64,000 nt of DNA from VAZQ01 sp036557665 (GTDB lineage Bacteria; Pseudomonadota; Alphaproteobacteria; Rhizobiales; Xanthobacteraceae): positions 186,001 through 250,000 of the forward strand of contig DATBHG010000002.1 in NCBI GenBank assembly GCA_036557665.1, in the 5' to 3' direction. The notes beneath the pieces are model-generated. The model made no database searches and was not told the DNA's origin. It saw only the letters and a program-made list of their open reading frames with translations. Position numbers and translations under genes: made by a program. Positions 17,473 to 26,398 of the stretch are shown here, in pieces (position 1 is the stretch's first letter; every line of letters starts with the position of its first letter).

Positions 17473-17823
17473 TCACTTCGACCAGGTGGCTACCACGGTA
17501 GGCCCTTTCTTCACCGACCATTTGTTCTCGCCTGCGCCCTCGATCTGGTAACAGTTGGCCTTCGAGCCCTTCCAGGTAGTGCAAAAACCCTGTTTTGAAA
17601 GTTTCCACGTCCCTTCGCTTTTTGCACCCCCGCTGCCAATCGGCTCACGCGTCATCTTTCCGTCCGCTGTGAACACCATCTTGTATTTGACGTTCGTCGT
17701 CGCAGCCGTGAACGGCTGCCCGGTGAAAAACGTGGCCTGGATGTCGGCCGGTGCAAGCGTCGCGGCAGACGCCGGCTGCATCCCAGTGAGGGCCGCCGCG
17801 CCGGCCAGCAATAGAGCGCGCAT
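17473..17823 (-). CDS. small exported protein of unknown function
   Basis: A 116-residue protein with an N-terminal signal peptide (RALLLAGAAALTG, cleavage likely after ASA near 20). The mature domain reads as a beta-rich fold, with KYKMVFTADGKMTRE, a GTWKLSKQGFCTTW strand and a second cysteine in SKANCYQIEG, so one disulfide is likely. I do not recognise a named family, although similar small periplasmic proteins with a GTWK...C...W pattern are frequent in this order. It is convergent with moeB (seven bases between stops). Confidence 0.68.
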   Translation of the reverse strand: MRALLLAGAAALTGMQPASAATLAPADIQATFFTGQPFTAATTNVKYKMVFTADGKMTREPIGSGGAKSEGTWKLSKQGFCTTWKGSKANCYQIEGAGENKWSVKKGPTVVATWSK

Positions 17824-17890
17824 GCCTGGTTCTCCATGAGCGTGTCTGGCAAGATGCTACTGCAAATTGCGGCAAATAGCAGTAAACGCC

Positions 17891-18892
17891 TCAAAGCATC
17901 GAGGGCAGGACACGGTCAGGGGGGCGGTGCCCATCAAAAAAAGTCTTGATGTTCACAATTACCTTCTCTCCCATGTCGATACGACCCTCGATGGTCGCGG
18001 AGCCCATATGGGGCAGTAGAACCACCTTGCCGGTCCGCGCCAGCTTGACCAGCTTCGGGCTGACTGCGGGCTCGTGCTCGAAAACGTCGAGCCCCGCGCC
18101 TGCGATCTCGCCTGAAGAGATCAGCCGCACTAATGCATTCTCGTCGATGACCTCACCGCGCGCGGTATTCACGATGTAAGCTTCAGGCCGAATGAGCTTT
18201 AGCCGTCGAGCGGACAACAAGTGATAGGTAGCCGGCGTGTGCGGACAATTGATGGAGATGATGTCCATTCTGGCCAGCATCTGATCCAGGCTCTCCCAGT
18301 AGGTCGCAGTGAGCTCCTCCTCAATGATGGGCGGGACGCGGCGCCGGTTGTGGTAATGGATCTGCAGGCCGAAGGCCCTGGCCCGCCGCGCCACTGCCTG
18401 CCCGATACGTCCCATTCCCACGATGCCCAGACGTTTGCCCCAAATCCGGTGTCCCAGCATCCACGTAGGCGACCAGCCCCTCCAGGGTTTGTCGTCGATG
18501 AACATGGCTGCGCCTTCGGCCAACCGGCGCGGAACGGCAAGGATCAGCGCCATCGTCATATCGGCGGTATCCTCGGTGAGGACCCCCGGCGTATTCGTTA
18601 CCGTAATACCGCGACTGAGCGCGGTCGCAACGTCAATGTGATCGACGCCGTTGCCATAATTGGCGATCAACTTGAGTCTGTCTCCCGCCTTGCTGAGCAC
18701 AGCCGAATCGATCCGGTCCGTTACTGTGGGGACGAGCACATCCGCGCTCCTCATCGTATCCGCAAGCTCTGCAACCGTCAGAGGCTTGTCCTCAAGGTTG
18801 AGCTGCGCGTCAAAAAGTTCGCGCATCCGCGTTTCAACTCTGTCCGGCAACTTGCGTGTCACCACCACGAGCGGCTTTTTGCGATTTGCCAT
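17891..18892 (-). CDS. 2-hydroxyacid dehydrogenase (glyoxylate/hydroxypyruvate reductase type)
   Basis: A 333-residue NAD(P)-dependent D-isomer-specific 2-hydroxyacid dehydrogenase. The Rossmann motif is LGIVGMGRIGQAVARRA. The catalytic residues are Arg in VNTARGEVIDENAL, Glu in GLDVFEHEP and His in LLPHMGSAT. NYGNGVDHIDV and TNTPGVLTEDTADM fit the glyoxylate reductase (GyaR/GhrB) subgroup. The likely reaction is reduction of glyoxylate or hydroxypyruvate. It is divergent from the SH3 protein gene over a 191-base gap. The exact substrate is an inference from the family. Confidence 0.9.
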   Translation of the reverse strand: MANRKKPLVVVTRKLPDRVETRMRELFDAQLNLEDKPLTVAELADTMRSADVLVPTVTDRIDSAVLSKAGDRLKLIANYGNGVDHIDVATALSRGITVTNTPGVLTEDTADMTMALILAVPRRLAEGAAMFIDDKPWRGWSPTWMLGHRIWGKRLGIVGMGRIGQAVARRARAFGLQIHYHNRRRVPPIIEEELTATYWESLDQMLARMDIISINCPHTPATYHLLSARRLKLIRPEAYIVNTARGEVIDENALVRLISSGEIAGAGLDVFEHEPAVSPKLVKLARTGKVVLLPHMGSATIEGRIDMGEKVIVNIKTFFDGHRPPDRVLPSML

Positions 18893-19083
18893 GGTTCGCC
18901 TCTTGGACCGCAGTGGCAGTGAAAGCGGCGGGATCTTTAGGTTTCTTTTAACCCCACTACCTGAAACTGGGTTGCAGGGTCAGGCTCGCAACTTTCTCTA
19001 ACAGATGGAAGCGCGAACACAAGCGCAATGCGTAGCATTCGCCCACTTTCGCTGCCGGTCCCAGCCAAACAATTTCGCTGAGA

Positions 19084-19635
19084 ATGGCCCCGATGGTCGC
19101 GTATCGTGCCTGGCAGATCGTCAGCTTTTGCGGTGCATTTGCCGCGCTTGCCACCGCATTGATGCTGGGCATGGCCCGCTCCCAAGCGGAAACAGCCATT
19201 GGCCCCAAGAGCGGGTTGCCTCTGCCCCGATTCGTCAGCCTCAAGCCGGACCGGGTGAATGTGCGCACGGGCCCGACCAGGGACCACGATGTAGCGTTCG
19301 TTTACACGCGCACCGGGCTTCCGGTGGAGATCACCGCCGAATCGGACAACTGGCGGCGAATTCGCGACTGGGAAGGTTCAGAAGGATGGGTCTATCACTC
19401 GCTGCTTTCCGGCAAGCGGACTGCGCTCGTTGCCCCGAAGGACAAAACGCATCTCGTCCCCCTCTATGACAAAAGTGACAGCAGCGGGACTGTCGTCGCT
19501 CAGCTGCAGGCCGGCGTGTTGGCCCAGGTGAAGCATTGCAGCGCGCATTGGTGTCGCATCTCCGGCCCGCACTTTGACGGCTGGATCGTCCAGGAGCAGC
19601 TCTGGGGGGTGTATGCGAACGAGACCGTCCCCTGA
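19084..19635 (+). CDS. exported SH3-domain protein
   Basis: A 183-residue protein with an N-terminal hydrophobic segment (~12-30, SFCGAFAALATALMLGMA) acting as signal peptide or anchor. Two bacterial SH3-like modules follow. The first is clear: LKPDRVNVRTGPTRDHDVAF through WRRIRDWEGSEGWVYHSLLS. The second is weaker, around VVAQLQAGVLAQVKHC...WCRISGPHFDGWI. Such modules usually bind cell-wall peptides; a periplasmic wall-associated role is inferred. It lies between the divergent dehydrogenase and the convergent irr gene. Confidence 0.8.
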   Translation: MAPMVAYRAWQIVSFCGAFAALATALMLGMARSQAETAIGPKSGLPLPRFVSLKPDRVNVRTGPTRDHDVAFVYTRTGLPVEITAESDNWRRIRDWEGSEGWVYHSLLSGKRTALVAPKDKTHLVPLYDKSDSSGTVVAQLQAGVLAQVKHCSAHWCRISGPHFDGWIVQEQLWGVYANETVP

Positions 19636-19649
19636 GGAAGGTCCGACAG

Positions 19650-20141
19650 TCAACGTCGCTTGCGGCGCAATCGGACTACAACGTCGATCCGTGCCACTTC
19701 ATAACCTTCCGGAGGCACTGGTGTGCTGTCCACAACCACTTCGGACGGCGGGATATCGACGAGATCATTCTCCCCCTCAATAAAGAAATGGTGATGGTCA
19801 GAGACGTTCGTATCGAAATACGTCTTCGATCCGTCTACGGCGACCTGGCGCAGGAGCCCTGCGTCAGTGAATTGATGCAGTGTGTTGTAGATGGTGGCCA
19901 GAGAGACCGGCACTTTTGCGGAGAGCGCCTCCTCGTAGAGAATCTCCGCGGTGACGTGTCTGTCGCCCTTGCCGAAGAGCATCCAGCCCAGGGCCATGCG
20001 CTGCCGTGTCGGCCGCAAACCCACGTCGCGCAACCTGGTTTTGACATCGTGCCAGGGACACCCGGTCAGGCCCGGGCGCAGGGCGGATACGCCGCCCTCG
20101 GTCTCAAACCTGCTGGCGCAAAGCACTTTCTGCGGTAGCAT
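19650..20141 (-). CDS. irr: Irr, heme-responsive iron regulator (Fur family)
   Basis: A 163-residue Fur-family protein. The ATG at 20141 gives the same length as Bradyrhizobium Irr. The heme-regulatory motif GCPWH lies at 27-31 (Cys28), and the DNA-binding region GLRPTRQRMALGW through VSLATIYNTLHQF follows. A DHHHFF cluster (His116-118) is the second heme site known from Bradyrhizobium. Irr represses heme synthesis and iron-using functions when iron is low and is degraded on heme binding. Irr from Rhizobiaceae lacks the Cys-Pro motif, so this points to the Bradyrhizobium side of the order. It is divergent from fabA. Confidence 0.95.
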   Translation of the reverse strand: MLPQKVLCASRFETEGGVSALRPGLTGCPWHDVKTRLRDVGLRPTRQRMALGWMLFGKGDRHVTAEILYEEALSAKVPVSLATIYNTLHQFTDAGLLRQVAVDGSKTYFDTNVSDHHHFFIEGENDLVDIPPSEVVVDSTPVPPEGYEVARIDVVVRLRRKRR

Positions 20142-20459
20142 GGAGCGGGTGAACCTTTGTCTTACGGCGGTGCGGCCTATATATTGTTGCATCTGTAACA
20201 TATTGCGCCGAAGATGCAACCGGCCCCGTGGCGGCGCAATGGCAGCGCGGTCAAGGGCCGATTCACCGCTCAGGCGAGCTCGGCCCGGTCGGTCCGGGCA
20301 GACCGATAAAGCGACCGCACCCCCGGCGCAAGAGGCATATTGCCCCGCGACTCAGGTTTGGACCGAAACACAGCCCTCGCCGAGCTGGCATCGGCTTTGC
20401 CCCATGAAAGGGCTATGTTAGGAGTCATGCAACGGCAAGCTGCGGCGGACGTGAGGCAA
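20142..20459. promoter_or_regulatory. divergent irr / fabA control region
   Basis: This 318-base gap must hold promoters for irr (leftward) and fabA-fabB-fabI (rightward). An AT-rich imperfect dyad (ATATTGTT...AACATAT, 20181-20203) lies 40-62 bases upstream of the irr start and could be an Irr or Fur-family site. No longer conserved element or gene is visible. Frame extensions of fabA and irr into this gap look non-coding. Confidence 0.4.
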
Positions 20460-20993
20460 ATGGAAAACCGATGCACCAGCTTTGGCTATGACGAGTTGTT
20501 AGCCTGCGCACGAGGCGAGCTGTTCGGCGCAGGGAATGCCCAGTTGCCGCTGCCTCCCATGTTGATGTTCGATCGCATTTCGGAGATCGCCGAGGCCGGC
20601 GGCAAATACGGGAAGGGTTTGGTGCGCGCTGTCCTCGATCTGAGGCCGGACCTGTGGTTCTTTCCCTGCCATTTCAAAGGTGATCCGGTCATGCCCGGAT
20701 GCCTCGGACTGGACGCTCTTTGGCAGCTGCTTGGGTTTTTTCTCGGCTGGCTCGGGGCGCCGGGCAAGGGGCGCGCGCTCGGGCTTGGTGAGCTGAAGTT
20801 CTCCGGCCAAGTCCTGCCTACGGTCAAGAGAGTCGTCTATGGCATCGACATTAAGAGGGTAATGCGGTCCAAGCTTGTCCTCGGAATTGCAGACGGGTGG
20901 CTCTCGGCCGATGGATCCGTGATTTATCAGGCTCTGGACCTCAAGGTAGGGTTGTTCCGCGAAGAGCCGATGATGCAGCCGACCGGACGCTGA
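20460..20993 (+). CDS. fabA: 3-hydroxydecanoyl-ACP dehydratase/isomerase
   Basis: A 177-residue hot-dog-fold enzyme. PLPPMLMFDRI at the start, catalytic His71 in PCHFKGDPVMPGCLGLDALW and Asp85 correspond to E. coli His70 and Asp84. It dehydrates 3-hydroxydecanoyl-ACP and isomerises trans-2- to cis-3-decenoyl-ACP, the branch point to unsaturated fatty acids. The ATG at 20460 follows GTGAGG and gives a start matching other FabA proteins. An upstream ATG at 20427 after GGAG is a less likely alternative. First gene of fabA-fabB-fabI. Confidence 0.95.
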   Translation: MENRCTSFGYDELLACARGELFGAGNAQLPLPPMLMFDRISEIAEAGGKYGKGLVRAVLDLRPDLWFFPCHFKGDPVMPGCLGLDALWQLLGFFLGWLGAPGKGRALGLGELKFSGQVLPTVKRVVYGIDIKRVMRSKLVLGIADGWLSADGSVIYQALDLKVGLFREEPMMQPTGR

Positions 20994-21092
20994 CGCTTCG
21001 GGTGGCTCTGGCGTGCTGGTTCCTACATTAGACGAACCCGGTCTTCAGCCCCGGCCCTTCCTGGAATGGGCCGGCATCCACGCGAGAGAGCG

Positions 21093-22310
21093 ATGAGGCG
21101 CGTCGTCGTTACAGGGATGGGCATCGTCGCGTCCATCGGCAGCAGCACGCAGGAGGTCCTCGCCAGCCTGCGCGAGGCCAAATCCGGCATTTCCCGTTCT
21201 GAGAAATATGCCGAGCTGGGCTTTCGCTCACAGGTGCACGGCGCGCCCTCTCTCGAGGCGGATGCAATCGTCGATCGTCGTGCCATGCGCTTCCTCGGTG
21301 GCGGCGCCGCCTGGAACCATGTCGCTATGGTGCAGGCGATCCGTGATGCAGGACTGGAACCGCACGAGATATCCCACGAGATGACCGGCATCATCATGGG
21401 GTCCGGCGGACCCTCCACGCGCGCCATTGTCGACGCCGCCGACACTGCGCGCAGTAAAAGCCCGAAACGGGTGGGGCCGTTTGCGGTACCCAAGGCCATG
21501 TCGTCGACGGCCTCGGCGACCCTCGGCACCTGGTTCAAAATCAAGGGCGTCAATTACTCGATCTCATCGGCCTGTGCGACTTCGAACCATTGCATCGGAA
21601 ATGCAACGGAATTGATCAAGATGGGCAAGCAGGACGTGATCTTTGCCGGCGGCTGTGAGGAGCTCGACTGGACCCTCTCGGTTCTGTTCGACGCGATGGG
21701 AGCGATGTCATCGAGTTTCAATCAGATACCAGAGAAAGCCTCGCGCGCTTTTGATCGCGACCGGGACGGCTTCGTGATTGCCGGCGGGGCTGGTGTGCTG
21801 ATCCTCGAGGAGCTCGAGCATGCGAAAGCGCGCGGTGCTCGCATTTACGCCGAAGTAGCGGGGTACGGCGCCACATCGGACGGGTTTGACATGGTGGCCC
21901 CGTCGGGGGAGGGCGCGGTGCGCTGCATGCGGATGGCGCTCAAGCAACTGAAGATTCCGGTCGACTATATCAATCCTCACGCCACCTCGACCCCTATCGG
22001 CGACCTCAAGGAGGTGGATGCCATTCGGGAGGTGTTCGGTGAGCGCTGCCCCGCAATCGCGGCAACAAAATCCCTCACTGGACACTCGCTCGGAGCCGCC
22101 GGTGCGCAAGAGGCGATCTACTGTATCCTGATGATGAATAATGGTTTCATCTGTGAAAGCGCTAATATCGAAACACTTGATCCGGCATTCGACGACATGC
22201 CGATCGTGCGCAAGCGGCGCGACGACGCGAAGCTCGCCTGCGTGCTATCGAACTCGTTCGGGTTTGGGGGAACGAACGCATCGGTAGTATTCAAGCGGGT
22301 TGAGGCTTGA
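21093..22310 (+). CDS. fabB: 3-oxoacyl-ACP synthase I
   Basis: A 405-residue ketoacyl synthase starting at MRRVVVTGMG after GAGAGAG. The active-site cysteine is Cys161 in SSACATSNHCIG, and the two catalytic histidines are His296 (NPHATSTPIGD) and His331 (SLTGHSLGAAGAQE) with Lys326. FabB elongates the cis-3-decenoyl-ACP made by FabA, so the pair forms the anaerobic unsaturated fatty acid pathway. It lies 99 bases after fabA on the same strand. Confidence 0.95.
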   Translation: MRRVVVTGMGIVASIGSSTQEVLASLREAKSGISRSEKYAELGFRSQVHGAPSLEADAIVDRRAMRFLGGGAAWNHVAMVQAIRDAGLEPHEISHEMTGIIMGSGGPSTRAIVDAADTARSKSPKRVGPFAVPKAMSSTASATLGTWFKIKGVNYSISSACATSNHCIGNATELIKMGKQDVIFAGGCEELDWTLSVLFDAMGAMSSSFNQIPEKASRAFDRDRDGFVIAGGAGVLILEELEHAKARGARIYAEVAGYGATSDGFDMVAPSGEGAVRCMRMALKQLKIPVDYINPHATSTPIGDLKEVDAIREVFGERCPAIAATKSLTGHSLGAAGAQEAIYCILMMNNGFICESANIETLDPAFDDMPIVRKRRDDAKLACVLSNSFGFGGTNASVVFKRVEA

Positions 22311-22374
22311 CTCTCTCTGAGGGAAAGCTGGTTTGGCGGAAAAGAGCGGTGCTGAGGGTGACGAGTCGGTAGGC

Positions 22375-23220
22375 ATGACGCAACTGATGCAAGGAAAGCG
22401 TGGGCTGGTCATGGGGGTCGCAAACGATCACTCCATAGCCTGGGGCATCGCGAGAACACTGGCCGCACAGGGCGCAACCCTCGCTTTTACCTATCAATCC
22501 GATGCGCTCGGCCGCAGGGTAAAGCCGCTGGCGCAGTCCGTAGGTTCTTCCCTTGTGCTGCTGTGCGATGTCGAACAGATCGAATCGATGGACGCGATGT
22601 TTGCGGAGATTGCGGCAAAGTGGGGGTCGCTCGACTTTCTCGTGCATGCGATCGCGTTCTCGGACAAGAATGAGCTAAAAGGGCCCTACGCCGATACTAC
22701 GCGCGAAAATTTCGTGCGTACCATGATCATCTCCTGTTTCTCTTTTACCGAGGCTGCCAAGCGCGCCGCCGCGCTCATGCCGGCGGGTGGGGCCATGTTG
22801 ACGCTTACCTACAATGGCGGGCAGCGCGCCATGCCGAACTACAACGTGATGGGGGTTGCCAAGGCCGCGCTGGAAGCATCCGTCCGTTATCTCGCGGTCG
22901 ATTTCGGGACCTCAGGCATTCGTGTCAACGCCATATCGGCGGGACCCGTTCGCACGCTCGCCGGTGCGGGTATCAGCGATGCGCGGCAGATGTTCGCCTT
23001 TCAACATCGCCATTCGCCCCTTCGTCGTGGTGTAACACTGGACGAAATAGGGGGCTCAGCACTTTACCTGCTCTCTGATCTGTCGACCGGGGTGACAGGG
23101 AATATCCATTTCGTCGATTCGGGATACAACATCATAGCGATGCCTCATCCGTCCTCTCTGAAGAACGGTTTCGATTCCGAGTCCGTCAACGGCGAGCCGG
23201 CCAAGGATGCTGCGCAATGA
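22375..23220 (+). CDS. fabI: enoyl-ACP reductase (NADH)
   Basis: A 281-residue short-chain dehydrogenase-type enoyl reductase. The ENR-specific GVANDHSIAWGIA cofactor loop and the active-site pair Tyr156 and Lys163 (YNVMGVAK), with LTYNGG before them, fall at the same numbers as in E. coli FabI. It reduces trans-2-enoyl-ACP, the last step of each elongation cycle, and is the target class of triclosan-type inhibitors. The frame is open further upstream from a TTG at 22333, but the ATG at 22375 gives the usual N-terminus. The C-terminal ~20 residues extend beyond the usual end. Confidence 0.93.
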   Translation: MTQLMQGKRGLVMGVANDHSIAWGIARTLAAQGATLAFTYQSDALGRRVKPLAQSVGSSLVLLCDVEQIESMDAMFAEIAAKWGSLDFLVHAIAFSDKNELKGPYADTTRENFVRTMIISCFSFTEAAKRAAALMPAGGAMLTLTYNGGQRAMPNYNVMGVAKAALEASVRYLAVDFGTSGIRVNAISAGPVRTLAGAGISDARQMFAFQHRHSPLRRGVTLDEIGGSALYLLSDLSTGVTGNIHFVDSGYNIIAMPHPSSLKNGFDSESVNGEPAKDAAQ

Positions 23221-23467
23221 TGGGCGCAGAGCATGGTTCGGCTAAACTCCGCTGGGCATGGGCTTCGAGAATGAAGCCGTCGGCTAAAACCCCCCGCGAC
23301 CTCTTCCTGCCCCTGGTCGATTCGGCGAATGCCGGCATGTTTCGCAAGCTGCAAGCAGCTGCACCGCTGCGCTGCACTATCGCGCGCTCGAAGCTGGCAT
23401 GTCGACGAGCAGCGCGTGCTTGCGCACCGGCGTGCTGCCCAGCCGTACCAGGACCCACGCTCCCGGC
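23221..23467. other. gap between convergent fabI and pnp; nothing recognised
   Basis: The 247 bases between the fabI and pnp stops contain GC-rich sequence with short open frames on both strands but no plausible start with a ribosome binding site. No hairpin followed by a T-run is visible on either strand. Confidence 0.4.
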
Positions 23468-25648
23468 CTAATCCCCGCTGCCTCCAGCCGCTGCCTGCTC
23501 GCGGTCGCGCTGCTGCTCAGTCTCGGCCTTCTGTTTGGTTTCGAGATCCTCTCCGGTCGTCTGGTCCACCACTTTCATTGAAAGGCGCACTTTTCCGCGC
23601 TCGTCGAAACCGAGGAGCTTCACCTTTACCTTATCGCCTTCCTTGACGACATCGGTTACCTTCTGAACCCGGCGCGGAGCAAGCTGGCTGATATGCACCA
23701 GACCATCCTTCGCGCCGAAGAAGTTCACGAAAGCTCCGAAGTCCATCACCTTCACAACGGTCCCCTCGTAGACGTGGCCGACTTCAGGCTCGGACGCGAT
23801 GGATTTGATCCAATTGATGGCCGCTTTCATCGCATCTGCGCTGGCAGACGCCACTTTGACGGTGCCGTCATCCGCTATGTCGACCTTGGCGCCGGTCTTC
23901 TCCACGATCTCGCGAATCACTTTGCCGCCCGAGCCGATCACCTCGCGGATCTTGTCCACCGGGATGTTGAATACCTCAATGCGTGGCGCGTGCTCGCCGA
24001 GCTGCGCGCGGTGGTGAGCAAGCGCCTTCGCCATCTCGGCCAGAATGTGCATGCGCCCGTCTCGGGCCTGCGCGAGCGCGACACGCATGATCTCCTCGGT
24101 AATGCCCGCTATCTTGATGTCCATCTGCAGGGAAGTCACCCCGCGCTCGGTACCTGCCACTTTGAAATCCATGTCGCCCAGATGGTCCTCGTCGCCGAGA
24201 ATGTCGGACAGCACGGCGTAACGATCGCCCTCGAGGATAAGACCCATGGCAATGCCGGCGGTTGGACGCTTGAGCGGAACTCCTGCATCCATCAGCGCAA
24301 GCGAGGTTCCGCAGACCGTGGCCATCGACGAGGAGCCGTTCGATTCGGTAATTTCCGAAACCACGCGTAGCGTGTACGGGAATTCATGGTGTCCAGGAAG
24401 GATGGGATGGATCGCCCGCCACGCGAGCTTGCCGTGGCCGATCTCTCGACGACGCGGTCCACCCATTCGTCCGGTTTCGCCTACTGAAAACGGCGGGAAA
24501 TTGTAATGCAGAAGGAATGTCTCTTTGTACGTACCCTGCAAGGCGTCAACCCATTGCTCGTCCTCTCCGGTGCCGAGAGTGGCGACCACCAGGGCCTGTG
24601 TTTCGCCGCGCGTGAACAGAGCCGAGCCATGCGCGCGCGGCAGCACGCCTACTTCCGATACAATCGGCCGCACGCTCCCCACCTCGCGACCGTCGATGCG
24701 TCGGCCCGTGTCCAGAATATTCCAACGCACGATGCGGGCTTCGATGTTCTTGAAAACATTGGCGACCTGCTGCTTGGGATAGGGCGGGCGCTCCGCTCCC
24801 TCGGGACAGAAGCGTGCCACCACCTTGGCCTTGGCCGCATCCAATGCAGCATGGCGCTGCTGCTTGTCGGCAACAGCGTAAGCGGTGCGAACATCCGGCT
24901 CGATGAAGACGAGCATATCCTTCTCCAGCGAGCCGGTGTCTGACGCCTGCAACTCGCGGGGTTCCTTTGCCGCCTTTTCGGCAAGCCTGATGATTGCATT
25001 GATAACGGGCTGAAAGTGCCGATGCCCGAACATCACGGCGCCGAGCATGAGCTCCTCGGTCAGCTCCTTCGCCTCCGATTCGACCATCAGCACGGCATCC
25101 TGAGTGCCGGCAACGACCAGATCCAGCTGACTTTCGGTCATCTCATCGAGTTGCGGGTTGAGCACATATTCGTCGTTGATGAAGCCGACCCGCGCTGCGC
25201 CGATAGGTCCCATGAAGGGCGCGCCGGATAAGGTCAGCGCCGCCGAGGCGGCAATCATGGCCAAGATATCCGGATCGTTCTCCAGATCATGCGAGAGCGT
25301 CGTGACGATGACCTGCGTCTCGCAGCGCCAGCCCTCCGCGAACAGCGGCCGCACCGGACGATCGATCAAGCGCGAGACCAGGGTCTCCTTCTCGGTCGGG
25401 CGGCCTTCGCGCTTGAAATAGCCGCCGGGGATGCGTCCGGCCGCATAGAACTTCTCCTGGTAATCGACCGTCAGGGGAAGGAAGTCGACGCCTTCCCTCG
25501 GCTCTTTCGCCGCTACGACGGTCGCCAGTACGCGTGATTCCCCGTAGCTGGCGATTACTGCGCCGTCGGCTTGTCGCGCGATCTTACCCGTCTCTAGGAC
25601 GAGCTTGCGCCCTCCCCACTCGAGCTCCATACGATGAATATCAAACAT
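23468..25648 (-). CDS. pnp: polyribonucleotide nucleotidyltransferase (PNPase)
   Basis: A 726-residue 3'-5' exoribonuclease that phosphorolyses RNA. It shows two RNase PH-like domains (VLATVVAAKEPREGVDFLPL; later GETQALVVATLGTGEDEQ and SSMATVCGTSLALMDAGVP). A KH domain follows (IPVDKIREVIGSGGKVIREI), then an S1 domain (YEGTVVKVMDFGAFVNFFG). The ~40 C-terminal residues are polar and likely form a tail. It is the last gene of the rimP-nusA-infB-rpsO operon and follows rpsO after a 241-base spacer with a perfect hairpin, as in other proteobacteria where this spacer is an RNase III target. Confidence 0.97.
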   Translation of the reverse strand: MFDIHRMELEWGGRKLVLETGKIARQADGAVIASYGESRVLATVVAAKEPREGVDFLPLTVDYQEKFYAAGRIPGGYFKREGRPTEKETLVSRLIDRPVRPLFAEGWRCETQVIVTTLSHDLENDPDILAMIAASAALTLSGAPFMGPIGAARVGFINDEYVLNPQLDEMTESQLDLVVAGTQDAVLMVESEAKELTEELMLGAVMFGHRHFQPVINAIIRLAEKAAKEPRELQASDTGSLEKDMLVFIEPDVRTAYAVADKQQRHAALDAAKAKVVARFCPEGAERPPYPKQQVANVFKNIEARIVRWNILDTGRRIDGREVGSVRPIVSEVGVLPRAHGSALFTRGETQALVVATLGTGEDEQWVDALQGTYKETFLLHYNFPPFSVGETGRMGGPRRREIGHGKLAWRAIHPILPGHHEFPYTLRVVSEITESNGSSSMATVCGTSLALMDAGVPLKRPTAGIAMGLILEGDRYAVLSDILGDEDHLGDMDFKVAGTERGVTSLQMDIKIAGITEEIMRVALAQARDGRMHILAEMAKALAHHRAQLGEHAPRIEVFNIPVDKIREVIGSGGKVIREIVEKTGAKVDIADDGTVKVASASADAMKAAINWIKSIASEPEVGHVYEGTVVKVMDFGAFVNFFGAKDGLVHISQLAPRRVQKVTDVVKEGDKVKVKLLGFDERGKVRLSMKVVDQTTGEDLETKQKAETEQQRDREQAAAGGSGD

Positions 25649-25816
25649 TCCGATTGTCTTTCATTGCTTTTGCGAAGATGCAAAGGCCGCAAGCCAGGCA
25701 GCGGGATGCTGCGAGAGCTGGCGGCGCCGCGGGCTGCCACGGGATGCGACAGACCTGCCATGGCTTTCCACCTTCCGTTGAACGGACGAGCAACCCGGTC
25801 GCTCGTCTTGGCAGAG

Positions 25817-25837
25817 CCGGCGGCAACTCGCCGCCGG
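25817..25837 (-). promoter_or_regulatory. perfect hairpin in the rpsO-pnp spacer
   Basis: Arms CCGGCGGC and GCCGCCGG (8 bp, no mismatch) enclose a five-base loop between rpsO and pnp. No T-run follows on the minus strand, so it is not an intrinsic terminator. In E. coli the pnp leader is cut by RNase III and PNPase autoregulates through it; a similar processing or stability role is inferred here. Confidence 0.5.
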
Positions 25838-25889
25838 ATGAGCCGCGGACAGATCACAGCTGCGCTAGCAACGCGCATCGTGCTCCAAC

Positions 25890-26159
25890 TCAGCGGCGGA
25901 TCCCGAGCCGCTCGATCAGCGACTTGTAACGTGCATTGTCGATGCGCGCGAGATAATCAAGCAGTTGGCGTCGCTGAGATACGAGCTTGAGCAATCCACG
26001 CCGGGAATGATTGTCCTTGACATGGGTTTTAAAGTGCTCAGTGAGGCTGTTGATCCGCTCCGAAAGAATCGCCACCTGCACCTCGGGCGAGCCGGTATCG
26101 CCTGCCTTGGTTGCATACGTCTTGATGACTTCAGCCTTGCGGCCTGCTGTTATCGACAT
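25890..26159 (-). CDS. rpsO: 30S ribosomal protein S15
   Basis: An 89-residue primary rRNA-binding protein of the small subunit. GDTGSPEVQVAILSERI, LTEHFKTHVKDNHSRRGLL and LVSQRRQLLDYLA are the S15 signature. It binds the central domain of 16S rRNA and typically autoregulates through its own mRNA leader. It lies between truB and pnp on the minus strand. The 239 bases to truB are long for this operon and may hold the leader or an internal promoter, but no structure stood out. Confidence 0.98.
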   Translation of the reverse strand: MSITAGRKAEVIKTYATKAGDTGSPEVQVAILSERINSLTEHFKTHVKDNHSRRGLLKLVSQRRQLLDYLARIDNARYKSLIERLGIRR

Positions 26160-26398
26160 CGGGTGTCCTATTCCTGTTGATGGGTGAGCCGGTCAGGCGG
26201 CCGGTGCCGGGATGTCGTCCAGCACGGTCGCCATAATCATGAAACGCGGGCCATGACCCGCGCGAGCCGCGCAATATAGCAAATCCGTGCAGGAAGCCAG
26301 CGAAATTATACCGCTGCGGAGCCGTGAGCCGGGCCTTTTGCCCCTCGATTCCAGGTGCGGCTGCACCCGCGCGAGGAACGATGGCACGATAGGGGAGC

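Noticed and set aside
23221..23467. possible gene remnant between fabI and pnp
   Set aside because: Short frames on both strands show no family resemblance and no ribosome binding site.
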